Shown here: positions 23,636-34,356 of the stretch, piece by piece | How the letters are laid out: every line of letters starts with the position of its first letter | How positions within the stretch are numbered: position 1 is the first letter of the stretch | Assembly (NCBI RefSeq): GCF_000715075.1 | Contig: NC_134095.1 | Location: 63,307,990-63,371,989 of the forward strand | DNA: 64,000 nt | Source of the DNA: Nicotiana tabacum | Taxonomy: Eukaryota > Streptophyta > Magnoliopsida > Solanales > Solanaceae | Direction of reading: 5' to 3' | Translations under genes and position numbers: made by a program | Notes under the pieces: model-generated | What the model saw: the letters and a program-made list of their open reading frames with translations, nothing else | What the model was told of the DNA's origin: nothing | The model's database searches: none

Positions 23636-25250
23636 GGCGAAATCAATATAGGGTTCGAATTTCTGAGCGAGATTTGAAAATCAAAGAAAAGGGGGTCACG
23701 GGTTCGGCTTCAGTCTCTGAATTGTAGCCGTTTGAGAGTCAAATCTCTGAAAAGTGTAGAAGAATCTGATTTATTCAAAAGTTCTTTGGCCTCTTATTCT
23801 TGACCAAATCTTGTGATAGAGATGAGAGAGGAAAGCGTTGGAGAGACGTTATGGAGTTACCAAGGTTTGCACAAAAATGGTAGAGCATCCCTCACTTAGG
23901 TTTGAAAAGCTTTGGAGTTTGCTAAAAATGGCCATGTGAGATAGATGAACGAGAGAGGGTGACTGCTATAGAGAAAAGGAACTAGGGTTAGGTTTAGTTG
24001 GGCTGGCAGCTTTAGATTATAGAAATGCTGGGTTGTTGGGTGTGTTTTCTGGGCTATTGAGGAGTGGGCTTAGAATACAAATGGACTACATTAATTGGAA
24101 GAAATTTGGTGGGTCATTATTGGACTAGTTAGAATGACTATGGGCTAGATATATTAGGCCACATTTGAATGACCTTTTTTCTCCTTCAACTAATTTCTTT
24201 GGGATTCTTTGTCTTAATAATTTGGACTAAAATTGACCACTTTTAAAACATATATATAGTTAACTAATAGAAAAATCTATTACTGAAATATTTGAAAGCA
24301 TTACTATAATATTATTTTAAAGTAAAATTATTGAAAAATACTACATAAAATAATATGTCCAAAGTATTAAAAATCAAAAAGCATAAAGAAATTAATTGGA
24401 GGAAAAGTAGGACAAATTGGATGTCAACAACCATCCTCAAGCTAGTGGGCAAGTTGAGGTCTCCAACATGGAGATTAAGAGCATATTGTCAAAGACTGTC
24501 AATGCAAATGGGACCGACTGGTCAAAAAAACTAGATAATGCTTTGTGGGCTTACAGGACTGCTTACAAGACTCTGATTGGTATGTCTCCATACCGGTTGG
24601 TGTTTGGGAAAGCTTGCCATCTCTCAGTTGAGTTAGAGCACAAGGCCATGTGGGCCTTGAGGAAGTTAAATCTTGAATGGGATGTTGCATCAAATCTTCG
24701 GGTGGAGCAACTTAATGAGCTTGATGAGTTCCGGTTTCATGCCTATTCTAGCTTGTCCTTGTATAAGGACAAGATGAAGTACTTACATGACAAGTATGCC
24801 CGTAGCAAGGAATTCAAAGTAGGTGACTTGGTTCTCTTATTCAACTTCCGGTTACGACTGTCGGGAAAGCTCAAGTCAAAATGGAGTGGACCTTTTGAGG
24901 TGGTACTTGTGAGTCCGTTTGGTGCTCTTGATTTGAAAAATTAAATTGGTGAAATATTCAGAGTTCCAGAGTGAAGCACTATCTTGGCAAGTTTGATGAT
25001 AGTCACGTGGTGGCAATGATCCATCTCAAGTTATTGATGGTAACATGCGTCGTGTCGCGACGTTAAATCAAGCGCTTCTTGGGAGGCAACCCATGTGTTT
25101 TTCGTCTTTTTTTGATTTACTTTGTAGTGTAAGATTTGTTTTTGAACTAACTGATTGTGAGATGTGTGTAGGAATGTTTGATGTAGTGCAGGACTAAGTT
25201 AGAAAAATTTGTCACTCTCTAAAGTTGGACCGTTGACAACGCTCCATTTT

Positions 25251-25480
25251 CGCAGTTATCGGTGGCCTTATCGCGGAGGCAAAAATTGGTAGCGAATGTG
25301 GGATTGGAAAGCCCAAAATGAGACTTTCACTTAAGTTTCCACCACTCCGCAGTGCTATTTTACGCTGGGAGCGGTCCCTTACCGCGGTCGCGTACCATTT
25401 ACCGCTCTCAGCAGTAGTCTCAGAAAAGCAGTCCTTCTGTTCGTCATAAGCGCGGACCGCGGTGATTTTTCGCGGCCGCA
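25251..25480 (+). repeat. CpG-rich word array upstream of the Athila internal TATA
   Basis: Words such as CCGCGGTCGCGT, CGCGGACCGCGGTG and CGCGGCCGC recur over 230 bp. They are the same word type as in the Athila LTR array (15675-15940) and likewise lie just before a TATA box. Confidence 0.75.
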
Positions 25481-25513
25481 CCAGGTGAGTTGTGTGGGCC
25501 CCTAGGTGTTTTC

Positions 25514-25521
25514 TATAAATA
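25514..25521 (+). promoter_or_regulatory. Internal Athila TATA box, candidate ORF3 promoter
   Basis: TATAAATA in TTTTCTATAAATAGGACC, 34 bp after the CpG-rich array and about 820 bp before the ORF3 ATG. The array-then-TATA order copies that of the LTR promoter, so a separate ORF3 transcript is plausible. This is inference from layout. Confidence 0.55.
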
Positions 25522-25879
25522 GGACCTCAAGAACCCTTTTACACTTTTCGATCTTTTCTCTTTCAAAGTAACAATTTCACTGTTCACGTTAGCCCTAATC
25601 TATACAAACACAATCAAAGTTCATTTTTCACCACTCATCTCACATCTGGGAATTTCACTCATTCATTAGTCTTTAATTTTGTACTTATTTTTTTAATTGT
25701 TAGTTTTTTTACTTCTTCTGATTTTCTTTCAATTTTGACCTAGGGTTGTTTAGTATTAATTAGATTAGGCTTAAAATAGTTAGGATTTATTAATGAATAC
25801 CTAGTGGGGTTAACAATGTAGATGATATTGCTAAATGCATGACAATTTGAAACCCTAGGTTGACTCAGCCTGATTTTGA

Positions 25880-26240
25880 CGGCCGCAGTTGATTTTTCGC
25901 TATCAGCGCTGCTGAGTTATCTCTGAGTTGGAAATATTGATGACCACAGTCAGCGGTGAAAATTTCTGCTGACAGCGATCCAACCTCCGCGGTCGCGATG
26001 CTTTTCTCGCAGTCTGCGGTGCTCAAGTTCAGAGAAGTAAACATAAGGGTTCGCGGCCGCGGTTGATTTTTCGCGGACGGCGGTGCAAACTCTGCGGTCG
26101 TGCCCAATTTTCCGCACTCAGCGGTAGTATAGAATTAGAGGGTGGGTAGTCTGATACCCACACATCCGCAGCCGCGATGCATTTTCCGCGGTCAGCGGTG
26201 ATCATTCCGCGACCGCGCTTTATTTTCCGCTGTCAGCGGT
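25880..26240 (+). repeat. Second CpG-rich near-palindrome array in Athila
   Basis: Alternating blocks of the form GCGGCCGCGGTTGATTTTTC and TTTTCCGCGGTCAGCGGTG repeat about eight times with roughly 35-45 bp spacing. The array lies in the presumed leader of the ORF3 transcript, between the internal TATA and the splice acceptor at 26337. No protein-coding reading is kept across it. Confidence 0.8.
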
Positions 26241-26325
26241 CTGCAAGTTTTTCATGCACTGTAAATTGTTCTTCTGCTTTTCTTCAATGCCTCTTCTAGT
26301 ACCAGTACTAACACTCTTCCACTGA

Positions 26326-26337
26326 TTATGTTTGCAG
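26326..26337 (+). other. Candidate 3' splice site ahead of Athila ORF3
   Basis: ATTATGTTTGCAG is followed by ACAATG, giving an acceptor three bases before the first ORF3 ATG (26341). A pyrimidine-rich stretch (26266-26320) precedes it. The matching donor could be in the LTR leader or downstream of 25521; it is not determined. Confidence 0.4.
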
Positions 26338-28277
26338 ACAATGATTAAATCTAGAGGTGGCTGCGAGAAACAAAATGGGAAAGCAGAATCCTTCGGGGTA
26401 AGGAACGAGGAAAATTAAATTGACCCCAGCAATTTGGAAATCAATTGGGGAAATGAGAAAGAACATCAAAGCTGCAAATAGAGCTACTTCCCACTTAGAG
26501 GGAAGTGACTATGTCCCCTCCCAGGAGGCCTCCGAGGGTGACTCTATGCCAACACATATGCTAGACTTCCCGGGGAGACTCAGGTTGATTGATGAGCCTA
26601 CACCCCTAGCCTCTCATACTTCTCATGCCTCTTCTGAGTCGTCTGATGGCTCAGCGAAGAGTGGTGAGTCCTCAGCTTCAGCCTCACCCACAACTTCATC
26701 ACTGGCACAAGATCCTATAGATGTAGATGCCGGGTGATGGGAGAGGAGGTGATACCCAAACCGGAGGTATGAAAAGGACCAGAAACCCGGAGGTATGGCA
26801 ACAGAGGTTTGTCAGTGAGATGGCATACCATAAATTCAGGGAGTGGTGGCCTCAAAAGTCACTCATTTATGAGCGCCAATTCATAGAGTGGGATCTTCTG
26901 CTCCACAACCCTAATGTGAAGCAGCACTTCAATGAAAGAGTGGGATGGGAGTACTTCACTAGCAAGGTGCCGGATGCTAATGAGCACCTAGTCAAGGAAT
27001 TCTACGCCAACGCCTCCCATATCAAAAAGGGCACAAAAGTGACTAAGATACGGAACCTGAAGGTCAAATTTGATGGGAAACGATCAATGATTACCTGGGA
27101 TTCAATGATGAAGATGAGTCACTGTACTTGGAGAAAGTGGCTACGGATGAGGCGGCCCACCCATGGTTAGCATCACTTCTGGCTCTCTCGGATACTACTC
27201 CAGCATGGTTGAAAGTAGGGGTTCCTATCTTGAGGAACACCCTAAAATTTGAGGCAAAGGGTTGGGAAACCTTTGTATGTAGCAGATTAGACCCCACTAC
27301 TCACGACAACACCATGTCGGTTTCCCGGGCGATTATAGTGGAGGCTATCATAGCAGGGTTCCCGATCAATGTCGGGAATATCATGTCTAGGGTGATCAAC
27401 AGGGTGGTCAACAAGGGTGATAGATCTTACCCCTTCCCGAACTTCCTCACCATGTACTTGGAAGATCAGGAGGTGGAGAAAAGAAATTTCGATGTCATAG
27501 TAAAGCCCAAGAAGCCCTTTTCATGGTACATCCTTTAGGGTCCAGGCAACCCCAAATCTAAGCGATCTAAGGGAAAAGCTAATACTTCTACGGGCCAGTC
27601 TGAAGAACCAATAGCGGTAGTCACTACTTCATAGCCTCCCACTGCCATACCGAATCTAGCCTCAATACCATCTAATTCCATGCCGTCAGTGCCATCCTTC
27701 TTAGCATACCTGTTGATCGCTCACAGGTTAAACCAAACACTCTCCAGCATCAACAACTGGATGCATGCAACAACTTCTAAGCTGCCTGTGCTATCCAGTT
27801 CAGTGGCAGCCCAGTTAGTTCCCGCACAACCATAGGTGCCAGCTTCAATAGAGGAGTCTCTCAAAGAGCTTCTGGATAACCAGAAGACGCTCTTGGAGAA
27901 CCAAAAGCTTATCATGGATGCTCTTGCAGTTCAAGGAAAAACACTTAAGGAGCTGAGCAAGCAAACAAAGAAGCTGAAAAAGACTTGGGCCTCGAAGGAG
28001 TCGGTAAAACAATTGAGGGGAGATGTGGAGAAGATGAAGTCAGCTGGCGACCTACCATTGGAGCTACTATTATAGGACTAGCTTCCAGCAGCTCAGACAG
28101 AGCAGGTTCAGGAGAAGGAGACTGAGGGAGAGCCAGGATGAGGAGAGTGATGCCCCGGGTTGATGATGTAGAGATTGAGCTGGAGGATCGTGAGGGAGGT
28201 GCCTCTGGCCAGCCACAAGTCCCCGAGCCAGGTGATCCAGGGACCCAGCCATAGGATCCCATGCAGAAAGAGGACTC
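26338..28277 (+). pseudogene. Athila ORF3 ('env-like' / putative plant transposon protein), broken
   Basis: The first ATG is at 26341 (MIKSRGGCEKQ); this frame is lost at about 26418 and continues at 26420. Segments in three frames then follow: an N-terminal Ser/Glu-rich part (26420-26737); a conserved core with FREWWPQKSLIYERQF, FTSKVPDANEHLVKEFYAN and KVKFDGKRSMITW (26727-27100); and a helical part with RAIIVEAIIAGFPINVGNIM and SYPFPNFLTMYL (27128-27538). A C-terminal coiled coil (27836-28075, LDNQKTLLENQKLIMDALAV) ends it. The core resembles the Pfam family for putative plant transposon proteins (PF20167, from memory) found in Athila ORF3. I see no signal peptide or membrane segment, so an envelope role is not supported. 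Frame changes near 26735, 27100 and stops at 27538 and 27632 make it a pseudogene. Confidence 0.75.
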
Positions 28278-29749
28278 ATAGGGAGTTTTCTTTACTCTCT
28301 ACCCTTCTTTTTGATCTTATTTTTGGTTAGTTAGCATTGAAGACAATGCTAGTTTTTATTTGAGGGGGTGGTCCTACTTTGATGATTTGGTAGTTGGTTT
28401 GTAATTATGATACTAATTTTTTTATGTTTATTTTTCACTTTTGGTATGTATATAATTTTACCATTTATTTCACTTTTCGTTATTTTTCAATCTTGGTCTG
28501 TATATAAAGTTACTCTCTCATGTATATATTCATTCCCTCTTATGTATATTCATCTAAAGCCCCTATTGTACATATTTAGTTTACTTTCCGCATTTTACTT
28601 CATAACTTCTTTTACAATTTTCCTTAATAGTATAGCTTCTTATTTCATTTAGTAGCTTCTTTTTCGGTTCATAGCTTCTTATTTTACAAGTTTTTGTGAT
28701 CAATAAGCCTTTAGTTTTCTTAATGCCACAGTTCTTTCCAAAGGTGGAGTTTGTGTGAACCGGGTGGCTCTTCCCGATGATGGATGGCATGACAACCTTC
28801 TTAAGGGGTTGAGTCTGTTTTCTTTTCTTTTTTGTGTAAATAGTAGCTAGTGAACAACGGTGCCTCAGGCAAAGCTTCACTTGGGCCTAACACATTTACC
28901 TTTGACCTTATGGTTAAAAATAAATTGGTGCGTATATGACGGTGATAGTTGTGACCTTGATACTCTTGTGTTGACTAAACAATCATCGAGTGTTTCTCGG
29001 AACTATTTGTGTTGCTTAAATCTTAGCTAAGGTTGTTGTGGGCCCTCGACTCTGTCTCTTTAGCAATCCTATAGCTTGTATGGTGAAATATTGATTTGCA
29101 AGTCCAAGTCCCGTTCCAATGAGTCTAGAACTTGCCCTAAATGTTCGTCTAGGCGAAATCCTAAGTGTAGCTCGACTTGAGAAGTGATTATAGGCTCTCC
29201 TTGATCCTAATTGAGATTTGAAAACATCCATAGCCTACCAATGATGATATCCCTAGTCAACCCCGTTGAGCCATAACCCTTATTCTTTTAAAAACCATGA
29301 TACAAGCTTTTATTCGTTCTAAAATGATCCTCTCTTGGCACCCGATCTTTCCTTAGCACAAGGCAAAAGCATAAGTTTGGGGGGAGAGACGAGGAATACA
29401 AAAGTGATAAAAGATACAAAAAGGAAGAAAAGGAAAGGCAAAAAGAAAAAGAAAGAAAAGCCAAAAAGTCAAAAAGAAAGTGAACAATGTAGAAGAAATG
29501 AAGGGATTCAATAAATGCAAAAGATGAATGGCGTGGAAAGATTAGAAAGGAGAAAAAGGATTGAAATGAACAAGAAAGAGTAACAATGCATCTCTCTAGC
29601 CCTAAGGAAGAAGTAAATGACTCAAAGAGTCAAGAAAATGTGTATCAAAATGAAGCAAATGAAGAGCTTAGGGAAAGATGAAGCCTTCTTAGACCAATAT
29701 ATCCTACCCTGAACCAAAAGCCTTTATTACATGCCCGCAAAAGCCCTAT
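28278..29749 (+). other. Athila 3' non-coding region, left part, with PPT-like motifs
   Basis: No ORF is supported. GAAGACAATGCTAG then TATTTGAGGGGGTGG (28338-28373) and CACAAGGCAAAAGC then ATAAGTTTGGGGGGAGAG (29357-29388) look like two upstream copies of the real tract at 59165-59197. A purine-rich stretch (29390-29690) of GAAAAGG-type words follows. The region is cut at 29749 by the Tekay insertion. Confidence 0.6.
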
Positions 29750-30908
29750 TGTCACAACCCTAAACTCAGACCCGGTCGTGATGGCGCCTCTCGTGAAGAC
29801 AAGGCCAGCCGACACAACACCCAGTTAAATTAACCGATAATACTTCATAATTAAGTCATTAATAATGATAAATCCCATAATAAAGTGACATACATCAACT
29901 ACGGAAAACCAAACACAACCCGACATCGGGGTGTCACCAGTCATGAGCATCTAACATAAGTCTAGGAATACAGAAAATGGACTACATAGTCTATTACAAA
30001 AATCCAGTACAAGGGAAAGAAATCATGATAAGAGGGAGAAACACTGGGCTGTGAACGCCGTGCAACTACTTAGTGGACTCCGAAAATGTGCTAGAAGCTA
30101 TCAACCTCGCTAGCAGGACCTGAAGCTCCTGAATCTGCACACAGGGTGCAGGGAGTAATGTGAGTACTCCGATTCAGTGAGTAATAATAATAAATGAAGA
30201 CTGAGCGATAGGAAATCACGTAAAACAAAACAACATGCTATAAAGAAGCGATGTAAAAACCAATAAAAGGAAAAGAAACAATGAAATCTTATCAAAACAC
30301 CTTAGTTCAGAATAAGCTTCTTTAAAACACTTTTTAACAGTTAAACAAGTAAATGGTAGGCAACTAGAAGAGATAAACACATAAAAACCACCCCTCGGGC
30401 ACAATACAAATAGAACTAGCCCCTCGGGCAACAACATGGAACAACACCAGCCCCTCGGGCAATATCTCATATCACAATGGGTACCCGCGCTCACTGGAGG
30501 TGTACAGACTCTGGGAAGGGACCCTTACGGCCCAAGCGCAATATCAAGCCATCTCGTGGCATAATCAATAGGCTCTCGGCCTCATATAAAGCCACTTTAT
30601 GGCATGCAATCTCAGGCCCTCGACCTCATAATCATAAATCAGTGTATCACTACTGCGACATGCATCCCGACCCAAAAGTATCCTCACAATATAGACCCTC
30701 GGCCTTACACAGTCAGAATCACATAAGCCACTCGGGCAACCATAAAACATGATGCTCAGCCCAAAATATCATTTAATGTGTTAAAACAGAGTAAACATGA
30801 CTGAGTTATGAAAACAATATAATATAGCATGACTGAGTACATATACTAAAATCAAAACAATGAGCAAATAACAGTAAAAATTCCCTAAGGGTCCAAATAG
30901 TTGGCACA
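29750..30908 (-). repeat. Tekay-like 3' LTR fragment (last ~1160 bp)
   Basis: Matches 55812-56969 throughout, including three spaced CCCCTCGGGC words (30390-30460 versus 56450-56520). Similarity stops abruptly after GTTGGCAC at about 30908, so the U3 part with TATA and CpG array has been lost. Confidence 0.85.
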
Positions 30909-31106
30909 AGATGTGCCTATAACCAACAAATTCCAACGCCTCGTAGCACGTAAAGGTAACTTATAGATCTCTCCAGGTCACTAATAAGCTCAACAACAAT
31001 CGAATCAACACATCCATCAATAATACAACTGGGAGTCAACCAAGCCGACTCAAGTTGGAACTCACAACCACGTTGGCCTGCCAATGAACCCCTTATTAAG
31101 GAATCC
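30909..31106 (-). other. Unassigned filler between Tekay RT remnant and LTR fragment
   Basis: About 200 bp not matched elsewhere in the window. It holds the join between the start of RT and the middle of the 3' LTR, so it marks a large deletion with extra sequence at the breakpoint, or a template switch during reverse transcription. Confidence 0.4.
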
Positions 31107-31650
31107 CTAAATTTGTTCCTTCAATTCCTTTAACTCTGCCGGTGCCATACGATACGGTACCCAGCACCAAATGAATACCGAAATCAACAACCCTGTTCGA
31201 CGACATGCCCGACAGCAGGATACATATCCGAAAAACCCCTCATCACCGGAACTGAAACAATGGTAGGAGTCTCTGCATTGATATCCATGACGAAGGCCAA
31301 ATAGGAAAGACAACCCTTCCCAGCCATCCGCTGGGTCTTCAAAAATAAAACCACCCTACTGAGAACATAATCCGTCGAACTTTGCCACTCAATCCATAGC
31401 ATCCCCGGCGTTGCCAACGCCGCTGCCTTAATGCAATAGTCCAGAATAATACGACATAAAGACAACCATTTTATACCCAATATCACCTCCATAACCTAAC
31501 ATACCAAGCAACAAAGGTCCACTCGGGTCTCCAAACCCCCCATAGTTACCACACAAGGCCGATACACGTGGTCCACAACCACGACCTAACCTGTCTATGA
31601 GAACTCCCAGTCTCCAACTCCATATAGCACACGAATCACCATATCTGATC
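31107..31650 (-). pseudogene. Tekay protease C-terminus and start of RT (remnant)
   Basis: The minus strand reads VYRPCVVTMGGLETRVDL at about 31570-31520, VILGIKWLSLCRIILDY (31486-31436), which is the end of the retropepsin domain, and a linker with MAGKGCLSYLAFVMD. After a frameshift near 31190, PYRMAPAELKELKEQI (31154-31107) is the conserved stretch that starts chromovirus RT, followed by GFLNKGFI before homology ends. The I-L-G-x-x-W-L block and P-Y-R-M-A-P block together are typical of Tekay/Del. The catalytic Asp region of protease is not readable and RT palm is absent, so the remnant has no activity. Confidence 0.72.
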
Positions 31651-33699
31651 CCAACTTCGTTGTCCGAATATACAACACACCTCTAATACCCAATCATCCC
31701 ATGAGAGGTATTACTATAATTCTTCTGTGCCATCAAGAAAACTCGAATATCAGCAGTCGATCCATCAAGAGAGTGCCACAATACTAATAATGTATCCTCA
31801 ACTCAAACACATCGCCCTTTCTAAAATGTATACCGTCCTCAAGCCACACCAATCTGTGACCTCATTTATCTAGTCATCTAAAACTACCCATTCTATCTAA
31901 AGATTTGTGACGTTCCTTTCAAATTTGAACCGTGACCTTACACATGCAAATCTCAATACTACACAACATATCGCACTTACCATATCATTCTAGGATACAC
32001 ATGAGAACTTCATACCCCTTCCGGGCCACAAGCAGCTATGTACTCAACTAGCCAAGAACTTTCCATTGATCCCGTCTAGAAGAAAATCACTACACATCCC
32101 ATACTCCTCACACTCGTAGAAAATACGCATCTCTAACCGTGGTAGAAACCATCAAGAACTCTTCGAATTCCATTTGCACAAAACTAAACCGTCAGGACTG
32201 AATCCTTCTAACTCAACCAAGATACGCAGGCCACTAAAACCCAAGAGCATTACCGCGAAACACCTGTAGAAACTTATTACCTCGTAAGCACCCAAAGAAC
32301 TAGTCATATCCTTACCATGCCGATCCGACCTACTACCAAGCTATCCTGTCTATCCGAGTTTCCTTCTGATTTACCTTCAACTTGATACTCCTTCTTGCTA
32401 CAACACCATAATTCCTCAACCCAGACTCACCACACGAGACCCAAGCATAAAACCACACAGTCTAAGGCTCATAAGCCGCTAAGTACTCTCTTAAATATTC
32501 CCAAAAGCACCACGTTCAAAACACCTACCCGGAAGAGACTTCTTGCGAATCCAAAGTCATTACCTTCACCTTTCTGATACTGCTATACAGAATCCCCTAA
32601 TGATATAGAAATACCACGAGTCTTGATACCCTCCAATGCAAACCTCAGTTTCTAGCCAAACATACAACCTGAAAATCTCCAATTATTACATGTAAATCTC
32701 GAACCCACTAGAACTATTTTCGAGAATCATCCACTCTACTCAAACCTCAATTAGACCGATCAAATGAACCGAACAACTTGTGCCTCATTAACACTCCAAT
32801 ACCGCAGGATGTAACATCACCTACAACCAAGCAACTTCCTCCTCTATGCACCACACATCCTTTACCAATAACCACTCAAGACATTCTGTGATTCTCATAC
32901 ACCCATTGAAGCATAATATAACCTGTCTAAATTTTCCTTTACTCGAGCCATCCTCGCTCCAAATCTCCATAAGCCATAACTGATTCACCAGCACGCCTCA
33001 AACGGGAACCAACATAGCACATAATCGTGCAATCAACTAATCAATCGCAGACTCCCCCACTTGGCTCAAAGCCATAGATCAAAACACACAATAACTCATA
33101 ATGCATATACTCTATTACTGCCATAATACCATAGTGAGATTAAACACAATCCTTCATAAGGTCGTGAAACACAGACCATCTGGTACATTAAATCTTCTGC
33201 AAATCTCGTATTCACCCTCATAATAGTCAAGCCCACTCTCTTAGGCGACCCAAATTCAAATTGCAACACATATCTTCCGCTGGTAACAAAGATCTTCCAA
33301 TAAACGACATAAAGGATCACACAAACTTCGGAACAATCCGTAGGAGATAACCCACCTACTTCGCCTCAAACTAACATCTCTTTGTACCCTTCCACCAGCA
33401 TAAACATTTCGTAGTCACTTAATCTTCTTGAGTCAGAACTCATATCGCAACATGAAATTTACTTCAGTCCCCAACTATAAAACATGAAAAGATTCTTGAC
33501 ACACCCATAACTCGGGACTATACATCAAATCAAGATGGAAATCAAGCACCAAATAGTTCTTACTGCCCCCAAGCAGACCCTTCTTGCCCCATTCAAAACA
33601 TATGAACACATCTCACAGTCACCTCATACTCATCACATAGCTATCCAGTCATCACTCCGACTAATCGGGACACTATCGGGCATACAAATCCAGAAGCAC
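31651..33699 (-). other. Tekay-like internal sequence without recognisable coding capacity
   Basis: Between the Ogre insertion and the protease remnant lies about 2 kb where gag is expected. No gag domain or zinc knuckle can be read on either strand; ORFs up to 74 codons (33096-33320) show no known motif. It may be a decayed gag or a non-coding leader of a non-autonomous derivative. Confidence 0.4.
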
Positions 33700-34270
33700 G
33701 TGCTTGTGAGCACGTAATTTTTTCCCTATATGAATTATTCCCATAAATTCAAAACAAAATAATTTCTTTTCATTATTTGCAATTTTTGTGGATTTTGTGG
33801 CATTTTCTGATAATTGTTTGCATTTGTCTGTGCATTTTTATTTTGTTTAATTAATGAAAATACAAAATATCACGCATTGCATTTAGGATTTAATTTTACA
33901 TTTTTATATTATTAGTAAATTAGTTTGAAAATCACAAAAAAATAGTTCATTTTTGCATTTTAACTCCTTAATTTGGATTTTATACTTTTTCTTTAAATTT
34001 AGGATTTAATTAATTATTGTAAATACTATGATGAGTGATTAATCTAATTGGGGATATTAATTTAGTTTAAAAATTAATTAAAGATTTTATTTTTAATTTG
34101 AAAAGAAAGGATTTGAAATTGAAAAAGAAAAAGAATTGAAATAAAAGAAAAATCCGAATTTTGGGCTGTTACAATTGAGTTTGTCCCAGGACCAAGTGTT
34201 AAACACCCCTGAAACCCGTCAAAGTTGAGGCCCAAGACCACCCGGACTCGGTCCAAGCTTCCCCTTTAAT

Positions 34271-34356
34271 CAAACGACTTCGTTTGGATTGTAGAATCTG
34301 AGCCATTGATCTCCCCTTGATCAAACGACTCAGAACTGAAGCTTCATAAATATATT
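34271..34356 (+). promoter_or_regulatory. Ogre LTR promoter: CAAACG palindrome, repeated half-site and TATA-like motif
   Basis: CAAACGACTTCGTTTG (34271-34286) is a near-palindrome, perfect in its CAAACG/CGTTTG arms; a further half-site TCAAACGACT is at 34321-34330, and a TATA-like CATAAATATATT at 34345-34356. The 3' LTR keeps the palindrome (52270-52285) and TATA region. Promoter role is inferred from order. Confidence 0.5.

Larger units (their letters stand above)
21970..24429 (-). mobile_element. Solo LTR in the Athila integrase (TSD ACCAT), distant Ogre-group family
   Basis: The plus strand runs TGTTATACCCC...TGTCAACA, with TGTT/AACA inverted ends, flanked by ACCAT at 21965-21969 and 24430-24434. 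No coding sequence, primer site or polypurine tract is present, so it is a solo LTR of 2460 bp. Minus orientation is inferred from a TATA box on that strand (23628-23635) and from two blocks shared in order with the Ogre LTR 3' ends: the GGAGTGCCTTACACCTTCTC hairpin (22157-22187) and TGGCGACTCT (22044-22053). ORF 22658-22870 inside it has no recognisable product. Confidence 0.9.
21366..25055 (+). pseudogene. Athila integrase, split by a solo LTR
   Basis: The N-terminal part (21392-21727) has the zinc-binding H-H-C-C set: HSSPYVGHHG and CDECQRA. The core starts with WGIDIKDP (first Asp), shifts frame at about 21722, reads YVSKWVEVVALPNNEAQ and ISDGGSHFCN (second Asp) and stops at LTPYH where the solo LTR 21970-24429 is inserted. 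It resumes [12 protein letters not shown] (24434 on; catalytic Glu) and runs through [22 protein letters not shown] and the C-terminal [29 protein letters not shown] to about 24944, then RVKHYLGKFDD in another frame to 25055. No chromodomain is seen, as expected for Athila. The unmistakable GCGCTTCTTGGGAGGCAACC sequence that often follows Athila pol is at 25072-25091. Confidence 0.87.

Noticed and set aside
21970..24429. A host gene fragment or DNA transposon in the 2.46-kb insert
   Set aside because: TG...CA ends, TGTT/AACA inverted tips, 5-bp TSD, a TATA box and blocks shared with Ogre LTRs fit a solo LTR; no transposase or long terminal inverted repeats.
26338..28277. A true viral-type envelope protein in Athila ORF3
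   Set aside because: No signal peptide, transmembrane helix or glycosylated ectodomain pattern is visible; the protein looks soluble with a coiled-coil end.
30110..30494. ORFs 30110-30295 and 30216-30494, repeated at 56172-56357 and 56278-56556
   Set aside because: Both pairs sit in the two Tekay LTR copies; they recur because the LTR is duplicated, not because a gene is conserved.
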